Notes: a model not told the origin generated them from the sequence alone. DNA of 8,539 bases from Ruminococcaceae bacterium UBA4306 (GCA_002394725.1 DGUQ01000095.1:1-8539), one strand, 5' to 3'; counted from the stretch's first letter, positions 1 to 5,610 are shown. A program made the numbers and translations.

Positions 1-1622
1 GCTACGAGGGCAAGATCCTGCGCTTGAAGCAGCAGTACTTCTTCTCCTCCGCTTCTCTGCAGGATATCATCCGCAGATATAAGAAGAAATATGATAATGA
101 CTTCTCTCATTTCGCGGAGATGACCACCATCCAGCTCAACGATACCCATCCGGTCGTATCCATCCCCGAGCTGATCCGTCTGCTCCAGAATGAGGGCGTC
201 GACTTTGACTATGCCTTTGACATCGCTCAAAAGACCTTTAACTACACCAACCACACCGTTATGGCGGAGGCGCTGGAGAAGTGGGATACCGGTCTGATGA
301 AGATGATCATCCCCGAGGTCTACGCTATCATTGAGCGCATCAACGAGCGTCAGTGGAACGACCTTAAGTATAAGGGCGTAGAAGAGCACAACATCAACGC
401 GATGGGTATCATCCGCGACGGCAAGGTGCATATGGCTAGACTTGCGATGTATGTCTCCTCCTATGTCAACGGCGTTGCGTGGATCCACACCGAGATCCTC
501 AAGAACGACGTTCTCAAGGAGTGGTACTGGGTCTATCCGGAGCGCTTCCAGAACAAGACCAACGGTATCACCCAGCGTCGCTGGCTCGGTCTGTGCAACC
601 CTGAGCTTGCTTCCTTCATCACCGACCGCATCGGCTCCGGCTGGCTCAAGGATATGAGAAAGATGGATAAGCTCGAAGCGCACATCAACCCCGATTCCGT
701 CAAGGAATTCAATAAGATCAAATACGCGAAGAAGAAGCAGCTCGCCGCCTATGTCAAGAAGATGGACGGCAAGGAGATCGATCCGAAGTTCATCTTTGAC
801 ATCCAGGTCAAGCGTCTGCACGAGTATAAGCGCCAGCTGCTCAATGCCTTCTCGATCATGTGGATCTACTTCCGCATCAAGAGCGGTCAGCTGCCCGACT
901 TCCAGCCCACCTGCTTCATCTTCGGCGCGAAGGCGGCTCCCGGCTATAAGAGAGCGAAGGCGATCATCAAGTACATCAACGAGATCGCGAACCTCGTCAA
1001 CAACGATCCCGACACCAAGGATAAGCTGCAGGTCGTATTCGTCTCTAACTACAACGTTTCTTACGCTGAGAAGCTGGTCGTAGCGGCGGATATCTCCGAG
1101 CAGACCTCCACCGCTGGCACAGAGGCTTCCGGTACCGGTAACATGAAGTTCATGTTCAACGGCGCTGTTACCCTCGGCACCTATGACGGCGCGAATGTTG
1201 AGATCACGCAGCAGGCAGGCGAAGAGAACGAGTATATCTTCGGCGGCAGAGTCGAGGATATCGAGCGCCTGAAGAAGGAAGGCTACGACGCGAGAGCGTT
1301 GTATAACTCTAACCCGATGATCAAGCGTGTCGTCGACACCCTGATCGACGGTACCTTCAATGACGGCGGCGCGCAGGGCGAGGGCTCCTTCGCCGAGCTG
1401 CACAACGCGCTCATCAACGGTACCAACTGGCACCACGCCGACCACTACTTCCTGCTCTATGATCTGCCGGATTATGTCGCGAAGAAGCTGCAGGCGAACA
1501 ACGACTACAAGGATCGTATCGCCTTCGGTACCAAGTGCCTCCAGAACGTAGCGCACTGCGGCACCTTCAGCTCCGACCGCACCATCCTCCAGTACGCGGA
1601 AGAGATCTGGAAAGTAAAGTGA
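1..1622 (+). CDS. glgP: Glycogen/starch phosphorylase, C-terminal part (5' end outside window)
   Basis: Cytoplasmic PLP enzyme that releases glucose-1-phosphate from glycogen or maltodextrin by phosphorolysis. The frame is open from base 3 with no start; the first residues read YEGKILRLKQQYFF, a conserved internal segment of the family, so the real start lies upstream and the TTG at 24 is not a start. About 539 residues are present, against roughly 750-850 for the family. Visible family motifs are IQLNDTHP in the N-terminal domain, KTNGITQRRWL, KRLHEYKRQLLN, and the PLP site EASGTGNMKF, whose Schiff-base lysine is codon 1146-1148, followed by NGAVTLGTYDGANVE. The C-terminus is complete and ends at TGA 1620-1622. 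It is followed by a strong terminator at 1765-1794 and by a convergent gene. I see no frameshift. The identification is very secure; the preferred substrate (glycogen or maltodextrin) cannot be told. Confidence 0.96.
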   Translation, partial: YEGKILRLKQQYFFSSASLQDIIRRYKKKYDNDFSHFAEMTTIQLNDTHPVVSIPELIRLLQNEGVDFDYAFDIAQKTFNYTNHTVMAEALEKWDTGLMKMIIPEVYAIIERINERQWNDLKYKGVEEHNINAMGIIRDGKVHMARLAMYVSSYVNGVAWIHTEILKNDVLKEWYWVYPERFQNKTNGITQRRWLGLCNPELASFITDRIGSGWLKDMRKMDKLEAHINPDSVKEFNKIKYAKKKQLAAYVKKMDGKEIDPKFIFDIQVKRLHEYKRQLLNAFSIMWIYFRIKSGQLPDFQPTCFIFGAKAAPGYKRAKAIIKYINEIANLVNNDPDTKDKLQVVFVSNYNVSYAEKLVVAADISEQTSTAGTEASGTGNMKFMFNGAVTLGTYDGANVEITQQAGEENEYIFGGRVEDIERLKKEGYDARALYNSNPMIKRVVDTLIDGTFNDGGAQGEGSFAELHNALINGTNWHHADHYFLLYDLPDYVAKKLQANNDYKDRIAFGTKCLQNVAHCGTFSSDRTILQYAEEIWKVK

Positions 1623-1660
1623 GCAACAGGCTGTTGCATCAGTTCCGCCTTTCGCGAAAG
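1623..1660. other. Two short palindromes directly after glgP
   Basis: GCAACA/TGTTGC (1623-1628 with 1632-1637, loop GGC) begins right after the glgP stop codon. CTTTCGCGAAAG (1649-1660) is a perfect 12-base palindrome. Neither is followed by a T-run, so they are not classical terminators. They may protect the 3' end of the mRNA or be debris of a repeat. No gene is visible between 1623 and 1876. Confidence 0.4.
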
Positions 1661-1710
1661 TCATCTATGCTGACGTTTCCTTAACGGCGGGTCAAAACAG
1701 TTCTTTAGAT

Positions 1711-1750
1711 TGTCATTGCGAGCCGTCAACTGACGGCGTGGCAATCTCAA
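1711..1750. repeat. Palindromic intergenic repeat unit (TGTCATTGCGAG...GTGGCAATCTC type)
   Basis: An imperfect inverted repeat. The inner stem is GCCGTCA (1722-1728) with TGACGGC (1731-1737), and the outer stem is ATTGC (1715-1719) with GCAAT (1741-1745). The outline, TGTCATTGCGAG, a variable stem, then GTGGCAATCTC, resembles a short repeat that I recall as scattered in many bacterial genomes; that is from memory, not from a search. It lies between glgP and the terminator and contains no coding sequence. Confidence 0.55.
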
Positions 1751-1764
1751 CTGAATAAAAATCG

Positions 1765-1794
1765 AACTGCCCCGAGCAATCGGGGCAGTTTTAT
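1765..1794 (+). terminator. Rho-independent terminator of glgP, probably bidirectional
   Basis: Perfect 11-bp stem AACTGCCCCGA (1765-1775) / TCGGGGCAGTT (1780-1790) closed by a GCAA tetraloop (1776-1779), followed by TTTTA. On the other strand the stem is followed, three bases on, by TTTTT (from AAAAA at 1757-1761). It may therefore also stop transcription of the convergent Rrf2 gene. Confidence 0.9.
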
Positions 1795-1807
1795 ATTGCT
1801 ACTTAGT

Positions 1808-1875
1808 ATGAATTGCCTTTGGCATGAATGGAGCGCGGCTCATGATTTGCGCTTTGCGCATGAATTGCCTGCGGC
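1808..1875. repeat. Tandem array of four 16-18 bp mini-hairpin units
   Basis: Four contiguous units, each starting with ATGAATT or a one- to two-base variant and ending in a tiny hairpin with a 3-base loop. Unit 1 (1808-1823) has GCC-TTT-GGC, unit 2 (1824-1841) GAGC-GCG-GCTC, unit 3 (1842-1859) GCGC-TTT-GCGC, and unit 4 (1860-1875) GCC-TGC-GGC. The stems differ, but pairing is kept in each unit, which points to selection on structure or to a stem-specific copying process. The array abuts the stop codon of the Rrf2 gene at 1877. It is readable as protein on the plus strand, but there is no ribosome binding site and it lies between convergent genes, so I treat it as non-coding. Confidence 0.7.
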
Positions 1876-1876
1876 A

Positions 1877-2305
1877 TTAAATCACATAATTATCCGCGGT
1901 TTCGGTTTGGGCGAGGTCGGCGATGGAAATACCGTCAAAATACTTGTTGGTCATATCATAAAAATCCTGCCACATCTTCAGGGTACGGCATTCCGCGGCG
2001 CGGGGGCACGGCTCCGCGTCGGGGGCTAAGCACGCGACGGGAGCGAGATCGCCCTCTGTCAGGCGCAGTACCTCGCCGACGGTGTATTTCTCGGGGGAGC
2101 GTGTCAGCCTGTAGCCGCCGCCCTTGCCGTGGACGCCCGCGATCAGCTTCGCCTTGGTTAGGGTCGGCAGGATGCGTTCGAGGTATTTGAGCGACAGCTC
2201 CTGCCGCGCGGCAACGTCCTTCATCGGGATGTAGGAGCCGTTATTGTGTTCGGCCAGATCGATCAGCACGCGCAGTGCGTAACGTCCTCTGGTAGATACT
2301 TTCAT
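1877..2305 (-). CDS. Rrf2-family transcriptional regulator, IscR-like with three cysteines
   Basis: A 142-residue winged-helix repressor of the Rrf2 family (IscR, CymR, NsrR, RsrR). The family start MKVSTRGRYALR is clear. The ATG at 2305 is preceded by AAGGGTGA with good spacing; an in-frame GTG at 2314 overlaps that ribosome binding site and is unlikely. The HTH spans about residues 26-55, and the wing HGKGGGYRL about 59-67. Cys92, Cys100 and Cys106 (C-x7-C-x5-C) match the region of the E. coli IscR Fe-S ligands (Cys92, 98, 104), so an Fe-S cluster is plausible; B. subtilis CymR, as I recall it, lacks these cysteines. The gene is divergent from mnmA. In many Clostridia an Rrf2 gene leads a nifS-nifU-mnmA group; nifS and nifU are not here. 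A dyad over its own -10 suggests autorepression. Family sure; exact ligand and regulon not known. Confidence 0.9.
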   Translation of the reverse strand: MKVSTRGRYALRVLIDLAEHNNGSYIPMKDVAARQELSLKYLERILPTLTKAKLIAGVHGKGGGYRLTRSPEKYTVGEVLRLTEGDLAPVACLAPDAEPCPRAAECRTLKMWQDFYDMTNKYFDGISIADLAQTETADNYVI

Positions 2306-2361
2306 GCAAATCACCCTTTTGATAATTAGGAATTAGAAATGAGGAAGGAGGAATTATTACT

Positions 2362-2391
2362 ATTATACTACAAACACGGTAGGTAAATCAA
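2362..2391 (-). promoter_or_regulatory. Promoter of the Rrf2 gene
   Basis: On the minus strand, a perfect -10 TATAAT (2367-2362) lies 18 bp downstream of a -35-like TTGATT (2391-2386). Transcription would start near 2355, about 50 nt before the ATG at 2305. The leader between them is AT-rich, with a simple AATTAG/AATTAGAAAT repeat at 2321-2340. Confidence 0.65.
2366..2385. promoter_or_regulatory. Candidate Rrf2 operator (CTAC-N7-GTAGG)
   Basis: The dyad CTAC (2368-2371), 7 bases, GTAGG (2379-2383), with outer TA on both sides, overlaps the -10 and spacer of the Rrf2 promoter. The same arrangement, CTAC-N7-GTAGG, recurs at 5411-5426 downstream of the cysK promoter. A repressor bound here would block RNA polymerase. 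That the Rrf2 protein is the one that binds is inference from family habit and position. Confidence 0.5.
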
Positions 2392-2407
2392 GTATATCTT
2401 TTCACTC

Positions 2408-2436
2408 TTTACACATTTTCTCTTTTCATATATAAT
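2408..2436 (+). promoter_or_regulatory. mnmA promoter
   Basis: -35 TTTACA (2408-2413), 17-bp spacer, perfect -10 TATAAT (2431-2436). This predicts a start near 2443 and a leader of about 25 nt before the ribosome binding site GAGG (2457-2460). The candidate operator at 2366-2385 ends 22 bp upstream of this -35, so it is less well placed to repress mnmA than the Rrf2 gene. Confidence 0.8.
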
Positions 2437-2467
2437 AAGCACATATGATACGGATTGAGGTTTAACT

Positions 2468-3514
2468 ATGAAAGCGTTGATTGCGATGAGCGGAGGCGTG
2501 GATTCCTCCGTAGCGGCATTATTGATGAGCGACTGCGAGCGGATCGGCTGTACGATGCGCCTGTTCGATAAAGAGGACGACGATAATCCCAAGTCCTGTT
2601 GTTCGTTAAAAGAGGTCGAGGACGCGCGAGCGGTATGTCATCGTCTCGGGATCCCATACTATGTGTTCAACTTTACCGAGGATTTTGAAACGAAAATCAT
2701 CGGTAAATTCGTCGATTGCTATCGCCGCGGCATTACGCCCAACCCGTGTATCGACTGCAACCGCTATATGAAATTCGATAAGCTCCTGCTCCGTGCCCGG
2801 GAGTTGGGATGTGATTTGGTCGTCACGGGTCATTACGCCCGAATCGAGGAGCAGGACGGCAAATACTTGCTGAAAAAGGCGCTCGATCCCACTAAGGATC
2901 AGAGCTATGTGCTTTATTCGCTCACGCAGGAACAGCTCCGTCACATCCGGTTCCCCCTCGGCGGATTGAGCAAGGACGAGGTGCGCCGTATCGCGAAGGA
3001 GCACGGCTTTGTCAACGCCAACAAGCCAGACAGTCAGGATATCTGCTTTGTCCCCGACGGTGACTATGCCGCCTTTATCGAGGAAAAATGCGGCGCCATG
3101 CCGACGGGCGATTTCATCACGGTCGACGGCGAGGTGCTCGGACAGCACAAGGGGATCTCGCACTACACCATCGGTCAGCGCAAGCATCTCGGCATCAGCG
3201 TCGGTGCGCCGATCTATGTAGTGAAGATCAATGCGGACGACAACACGGTGGTGCTGGGGGAGGAAAGCCGCCTGTTCACCACGACGGCAACAGTGGAGGA
3301 CTTCAACTGGATCGCCGGTGAGGCGCCGACCGAACCCGTGCATTGCAAGGCAAAGACGCGTTACCGCCAGCAGGAACAGCCTGCGACGGCATATCCCAAC
3401 GCGGACGGCAGTGTGACGGTGATCTTCGACGAGCCGATCCGCGCCATCACCCCCGGACAGGCATGCGTGCTGTATGACGGCGATATCGTCCTCGGCGGCG
3501 GTGTGATTATCTAA
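2468..3514 (+). CDS. mnmA: tRNA-specific 2-thiouridylase MnmA
   Basis: Catalyses ATP-dependent 2-thiolation of the wobble uridine U34 in tRNAs for Lys, Glu and Gln, in the cytoplasm, using sulfur passed from a cysteine desulfurase. The 348 residues fit the family. The N-terminal PP-loop SGGVDSS is at residues 8-14. The two catalytic cysteines are visible: Cys97 in NPCIDCN (E. coli Cys102) and Cys193 in DSQDICF (E. coli Cys199). The tRNA-binding/central domain carries TPNPCIDCNRYMKF and KDQSYVL, and the C-terminal beta-barrel ends with ITPGQACVLYDGD. An extra CC pair (Cys44-Cys45) after the PP-loop region is, from memory, usual in clostridial copies. The ATG at 2468 follows GAGG by 7 nt. It stands alone with its own promoter and terminator and is divergent from a putative Fe-S/sulfur regulator, which fits its need for sulfur supply. 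Confidence 0.96.
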   Translation: MKALIAMSGGVDSSVAALLMSDCERIGCTMRLFDKEDDDNPKSCCSLKEVEDARAVCHRLGIPYYVFNFTEDFETKIIGKFVDCYRRGITPNPCIDCNRYMKFDKLLLRARELGCDLVVTGHYARIEEQDGKYLLKKALDPTKDQSYVLYSLTQEQLRHIRFPLGGLSKDEVRRIAKEHGFVNANKPDSQDICFVPDGDYAAFIEEKCGAMPTGDFITVDGEVLGQHKGISHYTIGQRKHLGISVGAPIYVVKINADDNTVVLGEESRLFTTTATVEDFNWIAGEAPTEPVHCKAKTRYRQQEQPATAYPNADGSVTVIFDEPIRAITPGQACVLYDGDIVLGGGVII

Positions 3515-3528
3515 CGTCGCAGGATGCC

Positions 3529-3653
3529 GTAGGGTACGACATTTGAACACGCGTGTTCGACGTACCGAAAAAGACGGGCATTTCTGTTATCGGGAACGTA
3601 AGATAGGAGATAAAAGTTCTGCCATAAGGTACGTCGCGAGCGCCGTACCCTAC
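3529..3653. repeat. Inverted-repeat (MITE-like) element between mnmA and the ECF gene
   Basis: The left end GTAGGGTACG (from 3529) is matched in inverted form by CGTACCCTAC (ending at 3653). Further in, CGACGTACC (3558-3566) is matched by GGTACGTCG (3628-3636). Each end is itself a hairpin: the left contains the perfect palindrome GAACACGCGTGTTC (3545-3558), and the right has GGTACG (3628-3633) with CGTACC (3644-3649). The middle (about 3568-3627) is unremarkable and non-coding. The whole looks like a short non-autonomous mobile or REP-type element inserted after the mnmA stop. Confidence 0.65.
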
Positions 3654-3658
3654 AAGTA

Positions 3659-3693
3659 AACGCCCTGCGATTCTTGATCGCAAGGCGTTTTTT
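3659..3693 (+). terminator. Rho-independent terminator of mnmA
   Basis: Stem AACGCC (3659-3664) with GGCGTT (3684-3689), one mismatch, then TGCGAT (3666-3671) with ATCGCA (3677-3682), loop TCTTG. It is followed by a run of six T ending at 3693. It sits just beyond the end of the convergent ECF gene; on the minus strand the following T-run is short (TTTACTT), so it is a weaker stop there. Confidence 0.88.
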
Positions 3694-3699
3694 GATACC

Positions 3700-4245
3700 C
3701 TATTTATTTCCCAGCATGCGCTTTTTGATGTCCGCTTTGTCGAACGCGGCGGCGATCAGGATGAAAATGATTGCAGAAGCAACAGCCTGTATCGCGTTCT
3801 CCGGCATTTTCCACAGGGCGTTGACCAACGCGCTCTGAAAGCTGTCGCCTGCCAAAAGCTGACGGATCAGCTTGGAGATCGAATAGCCGACCACCGTGAC
3901 CAGACCCGAGGGGATGGTCATCAGGGCATTGCGCTTTGTCAGCAGCTTTGTGTCCTTGGAGCTGAAGAACACCGCGTTGATCGCCTTGATGATGATGGTG
4001 TAAATGATGGTCTCGGGATAGACGAGCAGATCGGCGATACCGCCGCCGATCGCGGACGCCGCCACCGCAAACGGCAGGGGCAGGAAGCTCGCCGTCAAAT
4101 AGATCATCGAGTCTCCGAGGTGGACATAGCCGCCGGTGGGCGTTTTGATTTGTACAAACGCGGTCATCACCGCAATCATCGCCGCAAACATCGCGGCGAT
4201 CACGATGTGCAGGGTATGCGCCGAGTGTTTAGTGTTCATTTTCAT
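3700..4245 (-). CDS. ECF transporter S component, substrate unknown
   Basis: An integral membrane substrate-binding subunit of an energy-coupling factor vitamin/cofactor importer, 181 residues, with about five or six hydrophobic segments. The N-terminal helix has the small-residue pattern AAMFAAMIAVMTAF (residues 17-30), typical of the S-component face that meets EcfT. The signature GGYVHLGDSMIYL (38-50) and PLPFAVAASAIGGGIADLL resemble the ECF S components related to the riboflavin/HMP-type families (PF07155/PF12822; I recall TIGR04002 as the closest named family). No EcfA or EcfT gene is nearby, so it would use a shared energising module encoded elsewhere. The start is ambiguous: AAGGAAGGT precedes two ATGs, at 4245 (very close) and 4239 (7 nt after GG); the second has better spacing. 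A terminator ends directly upstream of this ribosome binding site, so expression may need readthrough from cysK. The substrate cannot be inferred from the residues; a sulfur-linked vitamin is only a guess. Confidence 0.85.
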   Translation of the reverse strand: MKMNTKHSAHTLHIVIAAMFAAMIAVMTAFVQIKTPTGGYVHLGDSMIYLTASFLPLPFAVAASAIGGGIADLLVYPETIIYTIIIKAINAVFFSSKDTKLLTKRNALMTIPSGLVTVVGYSISKLIRQLLAGDSFQSALVNALWKMPENAIQAVASAIIFILIAAAFDKADIKKRMLGNK

Positions 4246-4256
4246 ACCTTCCTTAT

Positions 4257-4288
4257 AAAAACACGGCTCCGGAATGCCCCGAAGCCGT
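4257..4288 (-). terminator. Terminator after cysK, abutting the ECF gene's ribosome binding site
   Basis: On the minus strand, ACGGCTTCGG (4288-4279) pairs with CCGGAGCCGT (4272-4263), ten pairs with one G-T wobble, loop GGCATT, followed by GTTTTT (4262-4257). The stem starts 15 nt past the cysK stop codon. The T-run ends only two bases before AAGGAAGG of the next gene. This leaves no room for a separate promoter between terminator and gene. Confidence 0.85.
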
Positions 4289-4302
4289 TTTCTTCCATCG
4301 CG

Positions 4303-5235
4303 TTAATCTTGGAACAGCGGTGTGGAAAGATAGCGGTCGCCCGTATCCGGCAGGAGAACCACAATGTTCTTGCCTGCGTTCTCGGGGCGCTTACTAAGTT
4401 CGATCGCCGCGAATGCCGCCGCGCCGGAGGAGATACCGACCAGCACGCCCTCGTTCTTGCCGATCAGCTTACCTGCGGCAAAAGCGTCGTCGTTTTCGAC
4501 GGCAATGACCTCGTCATAGACCTTGGTGTTCAGCACATCGGGCACAAAGCCTGCGCCGATCCCCTGGATCTTATGCGCGCCTGCGGTGCCCTTACTGAGC
4601 ACGGGGGAGGAAGCAGGCTCCACAGCAACGATTTTGACATCGGGATTTTTACTTTTCAGATATTCGCCGACACCCGTGACGGTGCCGCCTGTGCCTACGC
4701 CCGCGACAAAGATATCGACCTTGCCGTCGGTATCCTCATAGATCTCGGGACCTGTGGTCGCGAGATGCGCGGCAGGGTTGGCAGGATTGACGAACTGACC
4801 GGGGATGAACGCGCCCTCGATCTCGTTGGCGAGCTCCTCCGCCTTGGCGATCGCGCCCTTCATGCCCTTGGTGCCGTCGGTGAGCACCAGCTCGGCGCCG
4901 TAAGCCTTCATCAGCTGTCTGCGCTCTACGCTCATGGTCTCGGGCATCACGATGATGATGCGGTAGCCGCGCGCCGCCGCGACAGCCGCCAGACCGATAC
5001 CGGTGTTGCCCGAGGTCGGCTCAATAATGACGGAGCCTTCTTTGAGCAGTCCCTTTTGCTCCGCGTCATCCAGCATCGCCTTGGCGATACGGTCCTTGAC
5101 GGAGCCGGCAGGATTGAAGTATTCGAGCTTTGCGAGGAGCTTCGCGTTGAGGTTGAGTTTCTTTTCGATATTGCTCAGTTCGAGCAGGGGGGTCTTGCCG
5201 ATCAGCTGATCCGCGGATGTATAAATGTTAGCCAT
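4303..5235 (-). CDS. cysK: Cysteine synthase A (O-acetylserine sulfhydrylase)
   Basis: A PLP enzyme making L-cysteine from O-acetylserine and sulfide in the cytoplasm. The 310 residues match the family. The PLP lysine is Lys47 in NPAGSVKDR, the substrate-binding loop TSGNTG is at residues 74-79, and the PLP-phosphate loop GTGGT is at 181-185. The N-terminus has the usual IGKTPLLEL, and GISSGAA follows near the C-terminus. The ATG at 5235 is preceded by AAGGAG with a 7-nt gap. The gene is driven by a consensus promoter about 190 nt upstream and ends 15 nt before a terminator. The dyad CCTAC-N7-GTAGG just after the promoter suggests repression, probably by the Rrf2 protein encoded at 1877-2305. 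CysM-type or cystathionine beta-synthase variants are less likely given length and motifs. Confidence 0.95.
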   Translation of the reverse strand: MANIYTSADQLIGKTPLLELSNIEKKLNLNAKLLAKLEYFNPAGSVKDRIAKAMLDDAEQKGLLKEGSVIIEPTSGNTGIGLAAVAAARGYRIIIVMPETMSVERRQLMKAYGAELVLTDGTKGMKGAIAKAEELANEIEGAFIPGQFVNPANPAAHLATTGPEIYEDTDGKVDIFVAGVGTGGTVTGVGEYLKSKNPDVKIVAVEPASSPVLSKGTAGAHKIQGIGAGFVPDVLNTKVYDEVIAVENDDAFAAGKLIGKNEGVLVGISSGAAAFAAIELSKRPENAGKNIVVLLPDTGDRYLSTPLFQD

Positions 5236-5351
5236 AACAGTTCTCCTTATTATATAGTATTGATTATTGTTTGTAAAGCCTTATTGTAGGGGGCTGTGTT
5301 CTCGTGAATGGATGGTTTCGTCTTATGAACGGACTGACGCGAATCGATCTA

Positions 5352-5378
5352 TCAACATCGAAAGCCGCTGGTATACAT
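5352..5378 (-). CDS. Possible 8-codon leader peptide MYTSGFRC upstream of cysK
   Basis: Within the cysK leader, the ATG at 5378 is preceded by a strong ribosome binding site GAGGTGA (5393-5387) with an 8-nt gap. It opens a frame of eight codons ending Cys-stop (TGT TGA). The ribosome binding site is much better than chance would give. The last codon being cysteine, upstream of a cysteine synthase, hints at translation-dependent control. However, only one Cys codon is present and I find no downstream terminator/antiterminator pair. It could be fortuitous. Confidence 0.35.
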   Translation of the reverse strand: MYTSGFRC

Positions 5379-5409
5379 GGATTATATCACCTCGAACGGT
5401 TATTTACAA

Positions 5410-5426
5410 CCTACCTAACAAGTAGG
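5410..5426. promoter_or_regulatory. Candidate Rrf2 operator downstream of the cysK promoter
   Basis: Perfect inverted repeat CCTAC (5410-5414), 7 bases, GTAGG (5422-5426). Relative to the cysK promoter on the minus strand (-10 at 5440-5435) it covers roughly +2 to +18, a classical repressor position. It shares CTAC-N7-GTAGG with the site over the Rrf2 gene's own -10. Confidence 0.55.
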
Positions 5427-5434
5427 ATGGTTGT

Positions 5435-5463
5435 ATTATATGCCAATCAAAGCGATTTGTCAA
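5435..5463 (-). promoter_or_regulatory. cysK promoter, perfect sigma-A consensus
   Basis: On the minus strand, TTGACA (5463-5458), a 17-bp spacer, and TATAAT (5440-5435). All twelve consensus bases match. Transcription would start near 5428, giving a leader of about 190 nt before the cysK ATG. So strong a core promoter usually implies tight repression, consistent with the dyad next to it. I saw no T-box or SAM-riboswitch signature in the leader. Confidence 0.88.
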
Positions 5464-5526
5464 CACTTTTTTGAAAAATAATCAAAAACGACCCTGTCTT
5501 ATGATGTATATTTGGTGACCATTTAC

Positions 5527-5555
5527 TTGACAATAATAGGCAGAAGTGATAAAAT
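5527..5555 (+). promoter_or_regulatory. Promoter of the rimP-nusA-infB operon
   Basis: -35 TTGACA (5527-5532, perfect), 17-bp spacer, -10 TAAAAT (5550-5555, one mismatch), with an extended TG at 5547-5548. Transcription would start near 5562, leaving a leader of about 117 nt before the rimP TTG. It is divergent from the cysK promoter, with the two -35 boxes about 63 bp apart. Confidence 0.85.
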
Positions 5556-5580
5556 AAGCCATAGTAAGATATGTTATCGT

Positions 5581-5610
5581 AAAGAGTGGGTCTTGACGGA
5601 TCCGCTCTTT
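5581..5610 (+). other. Hairpin in the rimP leader
   Basis: A 12-pair stem, AAAGAGTGGGTC (5581-5592) with GATCCGCTCTTT (5599-5610), two G-T wobbles, loop TTGACG. It starts about 20 nt after the predicted transcription start. The following bases GTTATTG have too few T for a convincing terminator. It could be an mRNA-stabilising 5' hairpin or a control element of the operon. Confidence 0.5.

Noticed and set aside
1796..2029. 77-codon plus-strand frame over the mini-hairpin array and the end of the Rrf2 gene
   Set aside because: No ribosome binding site, it overlaps the real Rrf2 gene, and its N-terminal part is just the translated repeat array.
2306..2314. GTG start for the Rrf2 gene at 2314
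   Set aside because: It lies inside the ribosome binding site AAGGGTGA and would add three residues before the conserved MKVSTRGRYALR start.
2606..3550. 314-codon open frame on the minus strand opposite mnmA
   Set aside because: It is the antisense shadow of a well-identified mnmA in GC-rich codon context. The product is compositionally odd and matches no family I know.
4120..5289. 389-codon open frame on the plus strand opposite cysK and the ECF gene
   Set aside because: It spans two real minus-strand genes, including the terminator between them, with no ribosome binding site and low-complexity Asp/Arg/His-rich translation. It is a shadow.
5381..5409. Second cysK promoter (extended -10 TGATATAAT with TTGTAA)
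   Set aside because: The -35 is poor, a full-consensus promoter lies just upstream, and the same bases serve better as the ribosome binding site of the short leader frame. It is not excluded.
5236..5428. T-box or SAM riboswitch in the cysK leader
   Set aside because: I looked for the T-box AGGGTGGNACCGCG core, the SAM-I core and a leader terminator and found none.
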